Assembly (NCBI GenBank): GCA_046329435.1 | Contig: JAXLUR010000003.1 | Coordinates: 62,001-126,000 of the forward strand | Origin: M3007 sp046329435 | GTDB lineage: Bacteria > Bacteroidota > Bacteroidia > Chitinophagales > Saprospiraceae | Length of the DNA stretch: 64,000 bases | Direction of reading: 5' to 3' | Part shown: positions 18,173 through 27,420 of the stretch, piece by piece | Position numbering within the stretch: the stretch's first letter is position 1 | Layout of the letters: the number at the start of each line of letters is the position of its first letter | Program-made: the position numbers and the translations under genes | Notes under the pieces: generated by a model | Databases searched by the model: none | What the model was told of the DNA's origin: nothing | The model's input: only the letters and a program-made list of their open reading frames with translations

Positions 18173-20125
18173 TTATTCTTTCACGACGAGTTTGCGCGTG
18201 TTGCTTTGTTCGCCGCTGCGTACTTGTACGAAGTACACGCCTGCGGGAATATCCTGGAGTTCGAAGATGAAACGGTTGTCTTCCTTGCCGACCGTGCGTT
18301 GTTGTTGCATGGTGAGGCGGCCGGAAGCATCGAACATCGAAACCGTGACGTTGGATTCTTCTTCGAAGACCGGTACTTCAACCGTGACGTTGTCGGAAGC
18401 CGGGTTGGGATAGAGGCCGAAGCCGGCATCCACAAACTGGGCATTGATTTCAATTTCTTCGAACGGACCGTCGGTGGTACCGTCTTCACGCCAGTTGGTT
18501 GCGCTGAGGCTGGCTTTGAGCGTGTAGCACTGGGTGTTGCTCCAGGCGCCGTTGTAGCCGTACACATAAGCCGTGTAGGTATAGACGGTGCTGGTCGTGC
18601 TGTTGTATTTTACCGTTTCGTTGGCGGTGCCGGCATTTTGCGAAATAGCCACCTGCGTGCCGTTGCGGTAGAGGATCAGGTCGTAGTCGGCCGGCAGGGT
18701 GGTCATATCAACTTTCACCTTGCGCAGCGTAGCCGTGTTCTGGAACTTGTAGTAGTCCTTGTCGGTCGACGTGGAGATTTGAGCGGTAAAGGCCGTACCC
18801 GTGGGGATGGTTTTGGCCGTAGCCAGGGTATTGTTGGGTTCGTACTGATCGGTGCAGCTGCCGCCGCCGCTGGTGGTGGTAAACGATGCCGCGGTGGAGT
18901 AGTTGCCGGAAGTGCCGTTGCAAACAGCCTGAACCTGATAGTTGTAGGTGGTGCCTGCGGTGAGGCCGCTCAGGTTATAGGAAGTTGTGGTCAGGCCGGA
19001 TACGGTCGTCCAGGTGCTGCCCGTGGAGATTTTCCACTGGAGGTTGTAGCTGGTTGCGCCGCTGACGGAGGCCCAGCCCAGCGTAGCGCTGGTTTGGGTG
19101 ATATTGGTGGCGTTGAGGCCGGTGGGCGTGCCGCAGGAGCCGCCGCCCGGGGGTTGGCAGCCATTGCTGGTAGTGATGCTGTTGCGTGCGCCGCCGGCTG
19201 CAAATACGGCCTGGCCGCGGGCTTTTTGGCCGTTGGTGAACATGTACATGCAGGCGTCGTCGGTGTAGTCCATGTAGTTCATGAACATATCGCCGTTCGG
19301 GCCATTGGAGCAGCTGACTTGCGGGAAGGTCGGGCAGCCGTAGTTTTCATCGGCCTGGTTGGGCGTATCGCTAACCTGGTCGGAGCCGGAGCAGGAGGTG
19401 CCGTCGTCGCCCCAGATGTGGTAGAGGTTGACCCAGTGGCCGATTTCGTGCGTGGCGGTACGGCCTTTGTTGAAGGGCGCCGTTGCGGTGCCGATGGTGC
19501 CGAAAGCCGTATAGGTGCACACCACGCCGTCGGTGTTGGCCGGGCCGCCGGGGAACTGGGCATAGCCCAACAGGCCGCCGCCCAGGTTGCACACCCAGAG
19601 GTTGAGGTATTTGCTGGCATCCCATGCGTCGAGACCGCCCTGGCTGTAGAATTTGACTTTATCGTCGGTGGTGAAGGAAGCAACCGTAGTCTGGCGGCGT
19701 TCGATACCCGTGGTGGCATTGCCGTTGGGGTCGCGTGTGGCCATGCAGAAGTTGAGTTCGAAGTCGGCCACCAGTGAAGTCCATGCCGAGGGAACGTTGC
19801 CCACGTCGGAGTTCAGTTTGCGGAAATCGGCGTTCAGCACATCGATCTGGCTTTGGATCTGGGCGTCGCTGATATTCTGCGTAGAGGTGTTGTAAACAAC
19901 GTGTACGACAACCGGAATGGTGACAACAGCACGTTCATGTGCGCCGCCGGAGGAAATAAATTGAGCAGTGTGATCTTCAATTTCCTGCATGCGTTGCTGC
20001 ATTTGAGGATCTTCTGCAATTTGGCGGGCAAGCACTTCCATGGAGCCGCACTGACGGTGGCTTTGCGCGTTCAGATTACCCAGCAGGAGCAGGAAAGCCC
20101 CTACCGAAAGTAGTAAATTTCGCAT
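18173..20125 (-). CDS. Secreted pappalysin-like (M43) metalloprotease with FN3, PPC and T9SS domains
   Basis: 650 residues. Signal peptide (1-20), propeptide, M43 catalytic domain with zinc motif HEIGHWVNLYH (about 225-235) and Met-turn MNYMDYTDDACMYM. Then a fibronectin III domain (about 330-415), a pre-peptidase C-terminal domain (DQYEPNNTLATAKT start) and a type A sorting domain starting near GLYPNPASDN and ending VQVRSGEQSNTRKLVVKE. The metzincin-like Gly is Asn here, which I believe is common in Bacteroidota members. Predicted T9SS-exported extracellular endopeptidase. Shares the bidirectional terminator with the aminotransferase. Confidence 0.94.
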   Translation of the reverse strand: MRNLLLSVGAFLLLLGNLNAQSHRQCGSMEVLARQIAEDPQMQQRMQEIEDHTAQFISSGGAHERAVVTIPVVVHVVYNTSTQNISDAQIQSQIDVLNADFRKLNSDVGNVPSAWTSLVADFELNFCMATRDPNGNATTGIERRQTTVASFTTDDKVKFYSQGGLDAWDASKYLNLWVCNLGGGLLGYAQFPGGPANTDGVVCTYTAFGTIGTATAPFNKGRTATHEIGHWVNLYHIWGDDGTSCSGSDQVSDTPNQADENYGCPTFPQVSCSNGPNGDMFMNYMDYTDDACMYMFTNGQKARGQAVFAAGGARNSITTSNGCQPPGGGSCGTPTGLNATNITQTSATLGWASVSGATSYNLQWKISTGSTWTTVSGLTTTSYNLSGLTAGTTYNYQVQAVCNGTSGNYSTAASFTTTSGGGSCTDQYEPNNTLATAKTIPTGTAFTAQISTSTDKDYYKFQNTATLRKVKVDMTTLPADYDLILYRNGTQVAISQNAGTANETVKYNSTTSTVYTYTAYVYGYNGAWSNTQCYTLKASLSATNWREDGTTDGPFEEIEINAQFVDAGFGLYPNPASDNVTVEVPVFEEESNVTVSMFDASGRLTMQQQRTVGKEDNRFIFELQDIPAGVYFVQVRSGEQSNTRKLVVKE

Positions 20126-20282
20126 GTTGAAGCTAGAGTTTGGTTTATTAATTAAAAGAAGCTAAAAACTCAGTTATTCAGTAACGAGACCGGATGTAAT
20201 CGGGTTGCGTGGCAGGGAGCTGGGCACGCAGATATTGCTGGCTATTACGGGAGGAAAGAACAGGCTGGGGGTGGTAAAACGA

Positions 20283-20310
20283 ATTTTCGCCGGGCGAAAA
20301 TATTTTTTTT
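20283..20310 (+). terminator. Orphan terminator-like hairpin upstream of the trehalase gene
   Basis: ATTTTCGC-CGG-GCGAAAAT (8-bp perfect stem, 3-nt loop) followed by A and eight T. On the plus strand it lies 94 bp before the trehalase ATG, with no rightward gene before it, since the preceding gene is divergent. It could be an attenuator in the trehalase leader or the end of a short transcript from 20126-20280. Confidence 0.55.
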
Positions 20311-20403
20311 CAGCCGGTACAGATAAAATTTTTTTGTCCGCTCTTTGCGAAAGGGTGCATAGCAGTTCCTTTGCAGTGTCGTGTCACCAATCTTCCTTCT
20401 GCC

Positions 20404-22023
20404 ATGTCTGCAAAAAACGCCCTTGCTGGTTTCCTTTTTTTATTTGCCTTCATTGCTTGCCGGCAAAATCCTGCCCCGCCCGCTGCCCCCGTCGTCGATC
20501 CTGTCATGACGCCACCCCAAGCGCTTTCTCCCGACCTGCAATACGGCGAGCTGTTCGTGGCAGTACAGATGGCGCGTATTTTTCCCGACGGCAAAACCTT
20601 CGCCGACTGTACGCCCAAAATGGCTCCTGAAGACATCCTGAAAACATATGCAGCCGCCAAGGACGCGCCGGGATTCGATCTCAAAGCCTTCGTTCTGGCT
20701 CATTTTGACGAACCGGTCGCACCCAATTCGGGCTACCACAGCAATCCCGACCAGGCACTGGCCGATCACATCAACGAACTCTGGCCCGTCCTGACGCGGC
20801 CAGCCGACAAAAATGTGCCCCGCGGCTCTTCCCTGCTGCCCTTGCCCAACCCTTATGTGGTACCCGGCGGACGTTTCGGGGAGGTGTACTACTGGGACAG
20901 CTATTTTACCATGCTGGGTCTGCAATCAGCCGGCAGACGCGACCTGATCAATGACATGGTTCAAAATTTCGCCTACCTGATCGATACCTACGGCCATATT
21001 CCCAACGGCAACCGCAGCTATTACCTCGACCGGAGCCAACCGCCTTTTTTCAGCCTCATGGTCAGGTTGCTCGACGAGACCAAAAACGGCGACAATGAGG
21101 ACGCGCTTTCCCGCTTTTTGCCCCAAATGGAGAAAGAATACGCGTTCTGGATGGACGGCACTGATTCGCTGACCGACGCCCGGCCAGCCTATCGACGTGT
21201 GGTAAAACTGGACTCGGGTATCGTACTGAACCGCTATTGGGATGACCGCGCCGTACCTCGCCCCGAATCCTACCGCGAAGATGTCATGACCGCAAAAGAG
21301 GCCGCCAAAAGACCCGCAGAGGAGGTGTACCGACACCTGAAAGCCAGCGCCGAATCCGGCTGGGATTTCAGCAGCCGATGGAACGTTGGCAAAACACTCG
21401 TGAACATCAATACAACCGATATCGTGGCCGTTGACCTCAATTGTCTGTTGTACGACCTGGAAAAGAACCTGGAAACTGCCTGGCAACGCCGCGGAGACCC
21501 GGTCAAAAGCCGATTTTATGCCCAAAAAGCCGAACAACGCGCCCAGGCGATCCGAAAAATCTGCTACAACCCCCAGTCCGGCTGGTTTGAAGATTACAAC
21601 TGGGCCCAAAAACGCCGCACAGGCGTCCTGAGCATGGCCGGCATGTATCCGCTCTTTTCCAAAATCGCCACACCCGAACAAGCCAAGGCCTGTTCCCGTA
21701 CCCTGGAAACCAAATTCCTCAAACCCGGCGGCCTGGTCACAACACTTACCCGCACCGGCCAACAATGGGACGCCCCCAACGGCTGGGCGCCCCTGCAATG
21801 GATCGGCATTGCCGGCCTGCGCAATTATGGCTTCAATACCCTCGCGGACGAAGCCAAAAACCGCTGGGTCGCCCTCTGTGCCAAAGTGTATAAAGGCACC
21901 GGAAAAATGCTGGAAAAATACAATGTGGAGGATATGAGCCTCGACGCCGGCGGCGGCGAATACCCTGTGCAGGACGGATTTGGCTGGACAAACGGCGTCT
22001 TGCTCCATTTGTTAAAAGAATAA
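20404..22023 (+). CDS. treA: Lipoprotein trehalase (GH37)
   Basis: 539 residues from ATG 20404. Lipoprotein signal with lipobox FIAC. GH37 signatures are seen: PGGRFGEVYYWDSYFTMLGL (about 155-174) and QWDAPNGWAPLQW. The general-acid Asp is in ESGWDFSSRW (about 320) and the catalytic Glu region is GGGEYPVQDGFGWTNGV (about 515). It hydrolyses alpha,alpha-trehalose to two glucose in the periplasm or at the cell surface; length fits the family (about 540). A sensor/regulator gene follows 175 bp downstream on the same strand, and a terminator-like hairpin lies in the leader. Confidence 0.93.
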   Translation: MSAKNALAGFLFLFAFIACRQNPAPPAAPVVDPVMTPPQALSPDLQYGELFVAVQMARIFPDGKTFADCTPKMAPEDILKTYAAAKDAPGFDLKAFVLAHFDEPVAPNSGYHSNPDQALADHINELWPVLTRPADKNVPRGSSLLPLPNPYVVPGGRFGEVYYWDSYFTMLGLQSAGRRDLINDMVQNFAYLIDTYGHIPNGNRSYYLDRSQPPFFSLMVRLLDETKNGDNEDALSRFLPQMEKEYAFWMDGTDSLTDARPAYRRVVKLDSGIVLNRYWDDRAVPRPESYREDVMTAKEAAKRPAEEVYRHLKASAESGWDFSSRWNVGKTLVNINTTDIVAVDLNCLLYDLEKNLETAWQRRGDPVKSRFYAQKAEQRAQAIRKICYNPQSGWFEDYNWAQKRRTGVLSMAGMYPLFSKIATPEQAKACSRTLETKFLKPGGLVTTLTRTGQQWDAPNGWAPLQWIGIAGLRNYGFNTLADEAKNRWVALCAKVYKGTGKMLEKYNVEDMSLDAGGGEYPVQDGFGWTNGVLLHLLKE

Positions 22024-22072
22024 CCCCGATCAAATAGCAACATACAAATTGCCGGGTATGTAAGCACAATAC

Positions 22073-22105
22073 TATGCGCTGCCTCGTTTTCCGAAGCAGC
22101 GCATA
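22073..22105. repeat. 10-bp inverted repeat after the trehalase gene
   Basis: TATGCGCTGC and GCAGCGCATA are perfect arms around a 13-nt loop, starting 50 bp after the trehalase stop. There is no T-tract on either side. It may be a weak terminator, an mRNA 3'-end stabiliser or an operator for the downstream regulator. Confidence 0.5.
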
Positions 22106-22198
22106 ACTGTCTAAATACATCTATAATCGGCTTTCAAAATTAGAATTTTCATGTGTACAGCGTATTTTTCCGGGTAATTGACAGGCTTCAAAACAACC

Positions 22199-25100
22199 AT
22201 GTCTCCCCCGCCGGCCACATCGAACATTGGCAGAAACCTGATCGCCTGTTTCGCCGTACTGTTTTGTCTGCTTTTCATTCGAACGAATGGAAGGGCACAA
22301 CAATTTTCGCGCCTGACGGTCGATGAAGGACTTTCACAGGGATTTGTAAATTCCATCATTCAAACCCGCGACGGGTTCATGTGGTTTGCCACCCTCGACG
22401 GCCTCAACCGGTACGACGGCAACAGTTTCAAGGTTTTTCGCAACGACCCCTCCGATCCGCATTCTATCAACAGTGATTTCGTACTGGAACTGTTTGAAGA
22501 CACTCACGGCGTGTTGTGGGTGATTACCGACCGCGGCCCCAATCTGTACGATCCTTCCACGGGGCAGTTCTATCAACCCGTTATGACAGAAGGCGCGTTG
22601 CCCAGCGGCATTTATCCGTTCCGGCAGTTCAGGCAGGATCGTCACGGCCATATCTGGGCAATTTTTAACGACAAACTGGTACTGTTTACCCCTGGAAACG
22701 GAGCCTCCCCTGAGCAAATTGCCGGTGAATTGCATATCCGGACCGACATCCTGCCTGCGGGTCGTTACGGCTACATATCCAGCATTTCGATTATCGGCGA
22801 CGAGTTATGGATCGTCACACAACAGGGGGACATCGCGCTTTCCCTGTCCAGCTTCACCATCCGCTCCTTGACGTTCGACCACCTTCCAGCGCCTGTTCGT
22901 TTTTGGGAGGATACTATCGACCATTCTGTCTGGGTCATCCACCCGCAGGGCGTCAGCCGTTTGTCGGGCGGGCCGATAAAAACAGCATTTATTACAAACG
23001 GAGCGATGGCGAATATCGATGGTATCCATTCGGCCAGCGGGCTCTACTTTTTCTCTTCTTCAAAGGTGTACAAATGGCAGAACGACGTTTTGTATCCGCT
23101 TCCGGAAGTTGTTGATAAAAAAATCATCTCGGCTTTTGCAGACCGCAAGGGGTTGTTGTGGCTCGGCACCAATGCCTATGGCGTATATAAGATCCTGACG
23201 GGGCGCACGCAGTTTGCCCGTTTTTTGGAGGGCAGCAGCCAGGTGAGGGCGCCCGTCGAAGACAAACAGGGCAGGATATGGGTATCGAACATTTTCGAAA
23301 ACAGGATGATCTATTGCCGCCTGGACCTTGCCAGCGGCGAATTGGGAGAGCGCCTTTACAAAACACCCCACAACAAGGCCATCGCCAGCGCCAAAGGCGG
23401 TTTCTGGATCATTTGCAGCAACAATGATGTCTGCTACCTCGACCAAGCCGGCAGCGCTGCCAACTGCTATGCTTTTCCGAAAGGAAAAACCTTGGGGATG
23501 TCGATGTGCGAAGATCATCTCGGGCGCCTGGTCAATACCACAACCGACGGGCTTTTCGTCATTTTTGATCCTGCAAGCCGGCAATGGTCGTACTGGAGTT
23601 TTGCCCACCTGTTCAACAAGGAAAGCATGCCCACTATTTCACACTTGCTGGAAGACCCCCAAGGTGGAATTTTCTGGATTGGCACGACCGACGGGCTGGT
23701 CGAAGCCCAGCCTGCGCCCGATGGCAGCAATTGCCGCTTCAACATTTACAACAGCAAAAACGGCCTCTCCCGTCAGCGAATCCTGTCGCTGGCCATTGAT
23801 CCCTACCATCCGAACAGGCTCTGGATCGGCACCCAGCACGGCCTGAACTGGCTGGACAAAAGTTCAGGGGTAATCGAATCGCTGGCCATGCGCGACGGCC
23901 TTCCCAACGATGTGATTTACAGTATCCTGCCGGCAAGCGACTCCATCCTTTGGGCGGGCACCAATGCCGGGCTGCTGCGGATCAACCACCGCAGCCGGCG
24001 TTGGCAGCATTTTACAACCTACGACGGCTTGCCGGGCAGCGAATTCAATACCGGCGTTGCGATACGGCTGAGCAGTGGAAAAATGATCATGGGCGGCGTC
24101 AACGGATTTGTTCTTTTCGATCCCGACGACGTGCAGATCAGCCATACCCGTCCGATCATCGCCATTACCGACATGCAGGTCAATTTCAGACCGTATGCAA
24201 ACTTTATCGACACCCTGCAGGACGCGCGTTTTCAGCATGATGAAAATTTTGTCAGTTTTCAGTTTGCCCTGCTCGACTACACCAATCCTTCGTCGAACCG
24301 CTACCAATACCGTTTGATCGGCGCCAGCGCCAGCTGGTCGCCGTTGAGCAGCGAGCACAGCGTGACGTTCAGCAACTTGCGGCCCGGCCGATACCGTTTC
24401 GAAGTACGGGGGGTCAACAGCGAAGGGGTCGAAAGCAACATAACCCGCTATACATTTACTATTTTAAGACCCTGGTGGCGCAGCGCATGGGCGTTTGCTT
24501 TGTACGGAATCGTGTTTTTTACCCTTTCGGCCTGGTACTATCGCTGGCGAAACAAACAACGCGATTTGCGCCGCACGCTGGAAGCGGAACACAGGGAAGC
24601 GGAACGCCTCAAGGAACTCGACAAATTCAAATCCCGGCTTTATGCCAACATTACCCACGAATTCCGCACGCCACTTACCGTGATCCTGGGCACTGCCGAG
24701 CAGTTGGGCAAGCAGGCTTCTTCTCCCTTCGATGCAGATCAATTGCGCACCATCAATCGCAATGGCGAGCAATTGCTGCGACTGGTCAACCAAATGCTCG
24801 ACTGGTCGAAACTTGAAAACAGCCACCTGCAACTGCACGACAAAACCTTCGACCTCGTCGCTTTTCTCACCCTGTGCGCCGAGCCTTTCAAGGCGCTTTG
24901 CCAGGCCCGCAAGCTGCACTTCGATCTGCACTTGCCGCCGCACGAGATTCGAATCAAAACCGACCCAGACCGGCTCAACGACATTGTGTCCAACCTTTTG
25001 TCCAATGCCGTCAAGTTTACGCCCTCTGGCGGGAAGCTGCGCCTCTCGGCAGAAATCGACGCCGACCACACCCTGCGCATCGCGGTCAGCGATACCGGCA

Positions 25101-26176
25101 TCGGCATTGCGGCGGAGCATTTGCCCTATATTTTCGACCGTTTTTACCAAATCAAGTCCGCCGGCAACGATGCGGGCGGCGCCGGTATCGGGCTTGCCTA
25201 TGCCCATGAACTCGCCAGCCTGATGGGTGGTCGCCTTTTGGCAGAAAGCGCCCTTAACGAGGGCACCACGATCAGCCTGATCCTTCCGCAAAAAGAAGCG
25301 CCCGACGCGCAGCCCGTTGCGCTGCCCCGACAAGCGCCGGAGCCTGTCGCGGAGCCTGCCATCTCGGTCAGCGGCGCAATCATCAACAACGAACTGCCCG
25401 TCGTCCTGCTGGTAGAAGACAACATCGACGTGGCGAGATATACGGTCGCGTGCCTGAAAGACCGCTACCGGGTGATCGTAGCCGAAAACGGGGCCGTCGG
25501 GCTGCAAAAGGCATTCGAGATCATCCCCGACCTGATCGTCAGCGATCTGATGATGCCGGTGATGGACGGCTTTCAACTGTGCAATACGCTCAAGCAGGAC
25601 GTGCGCACCAGCCATATCCCGCTCGTTTTACTCACTGCCAGGATAGACGAAGAAAGCCTGATTCAGGGCATGCAATACGGCGCCGATGCCTACCTCAAAA
25701 AACCGTTCAGGCAGGAAGCCCTGCTCCTGCAACTCGACAACCTTCGCCGCTTGCAATCAGCCATACGTGAACAGCTGGCGGCGTTGCTGAGCCCCGGTCA
25801 GCCGCTGCCGGATAGCCAGGCGCCGGCGGTATCGCCGCTCCTCAACGCTCAGGAAGCCTTTTTGAGGCAGGTATTCAGCCTGATCGACGAACACTACTCC
25901 GACCCGGACTTTACCGCCAACGACATGTTCAGGGCCCTGCACATGAGCAGTTCGCAACTGCACCGCAAACTGGCTGCCCTGATCGGCAAATCGCCCGGTC
26001 ATTTGTTGCGCAGGCACCGCCTGGAGCAGGGGAAAAAATTGCTGGCCGAAGCGCCTGCACTCACCGTGGCAGAGGTCGCTTTTAAAGTCGGCTATCGCGA
26101 CGCCAACTATTTTATCCGGGCGTTCACCCATGAATTCGGCATATCTCCCGGCGCTTACCGGAAATCGCAGTCCTGA
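22199..26176 (+). CDS. Hybrid two-component system (propeller sensor, kinase, receiver, AraC output)
   Basis: 1325 residues in one chain. Signal/anchor (about 10-35), Reg_prop propellers (TRDGFMWFATLDGLNRYDG at the start), Y_Y_Y domain near 680-760, a membrane helix near 770, HisKA with ITHEFRTPLTVILG (His about 820), and HATPase (DTGIGIAAEHLPYIFDRFYQ). A receiver follows with IVSDLMMP (phospho-acceptor Asp about 1116), then a C-terminal AraC HTH (about 1220-1325). Such HTCS proteins sense periplasmic saccharides and activate adjacent genes directly. The adjacent trehalase makes a glucan or disaccharide signal plausible, but no SusC/D pair is present. ATG 22199 chosen over an upstream TTG. 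Confidence 0.94.
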   Translation: MSPPPATSNIGRNLIACFAVLFCLLFIRTNGRAQQFSRLTVDEGLSQGFVNSIIQTRDGFMWFATLDGLNRYDGNSFKVFRNDPSDPHSINSDFVLELFEDTHGVLWVITDRGPNLYDPSTGQFYQPVMTEGALPSGIYPFRQFRQDRHGHIWAIFNDKLVLFTPGNGASPEQIAGELHIRTDILPAGRYGYISSISIIGDELWIVTQQGDIALSLSSFTIRSLTFDHLPAPVRFWEDTIDHSVWVIHPQGVSRLSGGPIKTAFITNGAMANIDGIHSASGLYFFSSSKVYKWQNDVLYPLPEVVDKKIISAFADRKGLLWLGTNAYGVYKILTGRTQFARFLEGSSQVRAPVEDKQGRIWVSNIFENRMIYCRLDLASGELGERLYKTPHNKAIASAKGGFWIICSNNDVCYLDQAGSAANCYAFPKGKTLGMSMCEDHLGRLVNTTTDGLFVIFDPASRQWSYWSFAHLFNKESMPTISHLLEDPQGGIFWIGTTDGLVEAQPAPDGSNCRFNIYNSKNGLSRQRILSLAIDPYHPNRLWIGTQHGLNWLDKSSGVIESLAMRDGLPNDVIYSILPASDSILWAGTNAGLLRINHRSRRWQHFTTYDGLPGSEFNTGVAIRLSSGKMIMGGVNGFVLFDPDDVQISHTRPIIAITDMQVNFRPYANFIDTLQDARFQHDENFVSFQFALLDYTNPSSNRYQYRLIGASASWSPLSSEHSVTFSNLRPGRYRFEVRGVNSEGVESNITRYTFTILRPWWRSAWAFALYGIVFFTLSAWYYRWRNKQRDLRRTLEAEHREAERLKELDKFKSRLYANITHEFRTPLTVILGTAEQLGKQASSPFDADQLRTINRNGEQLLRLVNQMLDWSKLENSHLQLHDKTFDLVAFLTLCAEPFKALCQARKLHFDLHLPPHEIRIKTDPDRLNDIVSNLLSNAVKFTPSGGKLRLSAEIDADHTLRIAVSDTGIGIAAEHLPYIFDRFYQIKSAGNDAGGAGIGLAYAHELASLMGGRLLAESALNEGTTISLILPQKEAPDAQPVALPRQAPEPVAEPAISVSGAIINNELPVVLLVEDNIDVARYTVACLKDRYRVIVAENGAVGLQKAFEIIPDLIVSDLMMPVMDGFQLCNTLKQDVRTSHIPLVLLTARIDEESLIQGMQYGADAYLKKPFRQEALLLQLDNLRRLQSAIREQLAALLSPGQPLPDSQAPAVSPLLNAQEAFLRQVFSLIDEHYSDPDFTANDMFRALHMSSSQLHRKLAALIGKSPGHLLRRHRLEQGKKLLAEAPALTVAEVAFKVGYRDANYFIRAFTHEFGISPGAYRKSQS

Positions 26177-26302
26177 GCACAGGTCGGGTTTTCAAAGCCC
26201 GGGCGAGGCGCAGACAACCCGTGATGTTCGGAATGGCCGGTTTTGAGAAAAATATCCAGTTTTCTGGGAAAAAAGTGAAGCCGGACCATTCGAAGACCCC
26301 TC

Positions 26303-26310
26303 TAATTTTG
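26303..26310 (+). promoter_or_regulatory. Candidate -7 promoter element of the structured region
   Basis: TAATTTTG matches TAnnTTTG exactly, 33 bp before the first hairpin. No -33 TTTG box is at the right distance, so support is limited to one element and its position. Confidence 0.3.
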
Positions 26311-26316
26311 CCCAGG

Positions 26317-26520
26317 TTTTTTCCCTTAAAACGAGAAACTAAAATTGTTACGGCCCACTTTGAAAAATCGTAACAGTACGATTTATAGGGAGCAAAGTGG
26401 GCTTGTAACAATTCCTTCATCGCAGCAAAACGAACAACCTTCGAGAAAAATTCATTCTCGCGAATGATCTATGATTGACTGTTTACCCGGCTCTGGTGAC
26501 GTCCAGGGCCTTTTTATTTG
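26317..26520 (+). ncRNA. Candidate structured small RNA or attenuated leader
   Basis: Ends are inferred: start about 7 nt after the -7 element, end at the T-tract. Hairpin 1 (26343-26413) has outer arms AATTGTTACGGCCCACTTTG and CAAAGTGGGCTTGTAACAATT, which pair over 19 bp with a 1x2 internal loop. Nested inside is a perfect AAATCGTA/TACGATTT hairpin at 26365-26384. Hairpin 2 is 26442-26460; hairpin 3 is the terminator stem 26489-26510. No known RNA family is recognised. Either a free-standing sRNA or a 5' leader of the NRDE gene ending in an attenuator. Confidence 0.4.
26489..26519 (+). terminator. Intrinsic terminator upstream of the NRDE gene
   Basis: GGCTCTGG/CCAGGGCC stem (8 bp including one G-U) with 6-nt loop TGACGT, then TTTTTATTT. 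It lies over 300 bp after the regulator stop and about 100 bp before the next ATG, so it fits an intervening transcript or an attenuator. Confidence 0.65.
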
Positions 26521-26621
26521 TCCCACATCGATTTTGCTCCCTCGAAAATGTACCAGACCCAGTAATTTCACGGCCATTCGGCCAGGTTGTAACTGTACCT
26601 GTGCCGTTTGTATCCGGCCAC

Positions 26622-27356
26622 ATGTGCACTGTCACCTACCTTCCTCAACCGGGCGGTTTTGTGCTCACCCACAACCGCGATGAAGCGCCCTTGCGCTCGC
26701 CAAAAGCGCTCGCCAGGGTGCCCTACGAATGGTGCGATCTGCTTTTCCCTAGAGATACGCTCGCCGGTGGCACCTGGATCGCCGCAGCCGACAACGGCCG
26801 TGCGGCCTGCCTGCTCAACGGAGCCTTCGAACGGCACCAACGCAGCCTGCCTTACCGACGCAGCCGCGGGCTGGTGTTCCTCGACAGCTTTTCGTACGCC
26901 AACCCGGCCGATTTCGCAGCACAGTACAATTTCGAAGGCATAGAACCTTTTACCTGGCTCTCGTTCGGCACCGAATCCGTGCTTGAAATGCGCTGGGACG
27001 GCCACGATACGCACCTCAAAAAACTCCCTGCCGACCAGGCTTGGTTCTGGTGCTCGGCCACCCTTTACGATGCTTCCGTTCGATTGCTCAGGGAAAAGGT
27101 GTTTCGCGACTGGCTCGACCAGACCCCTCAACCGCCGGCGCCGGAAGCCGTTTTGCAATTGCACCAGACCGGCAGTATCGGCGACCCGGAACAGGATTTC
27201 GTCATGAACCGCGAAGGCCGGGTACAAACTGTCAGCATCACGCAGCTCGTTCGTCGGAAAGATCAATGGCAAATGGAATATTTTGATTTGCTTAGCGGCG
27301 CAACCGATCAGCAAGTCATGCAAATTTTCCCCTCGCCGATCATCACAACGCCCTAG
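26622..27356 (+). CDS. NRDE/TANGO2-family protein
   Basis: 244 residues starting MCTVTYLP at 26622. The Met-Cys start, the Asn-Arg-Asp-Glu motif (LTHNRDEAP, about 19-27) and AGGTWIAAADNGRAACLLNG are hallmarks of the NRDE (TANGO2) family. Members have an Ntn-hydrolase-like fold with Cys2 as the would-be nucleophile; the biochemical role is unsettled, with haem or lipid handling proposed for eukaryotic relatives. Upstream in-frame codons reach 26475 but lack the MC start. Next gene begins 64 bp downstream, probably the same transcript. Confidence 0.88.
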   Translation: MCTVTYLPQPGGFVLTHNRDEAPLRSPKALARVPYEWCDLLFPRDTLAGGTWIAAADNGRAACLLNGAFERHQRSLPYRRSRGLVFLDSFSYANPADFAAQYNFEGIEPFTWLSFGTESVLEMRWDGHDTHLKKLPADQAWFWCSATLYDASVRLLREKVFRDWLDQTPQPPAPEAVLQLHQTGSIGDPEQDFVMNREGRVQTVSITQLVRRKDQWQMEYFDLLSGATDQQVMQIFPSPIITTP

Positions 27357-27420
27357 GCATTGTTTTTCCGACCGCTTTCTCCCTCGTTACATCAAACACC
27401 CAATCAAACAATCGACGCTT

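Larger units (their letters stand above)
26177..26621. other. Gene-free 445-bp region with hairpins and a terminator
   Basis: No convincing coding frame. It holds a nested hairpin (26343-26413), a 6-bp hairpin (26442-26460, CGAGAA/TTCTCG), a terminator (26489-26519) and a candidate -7 element (26303). After the terminator, about 100 bp remain before the NRDE gene start, with no further structure that I see. Confidence 0.6.

Noticed and set aside
18038..19777. 579-codon frame opposite the M43 protease gene
   Set aside because: Gly/Val/Ala-rich translation without motifs; the protease frame carries signal peptide, zinc site and sorting domain.
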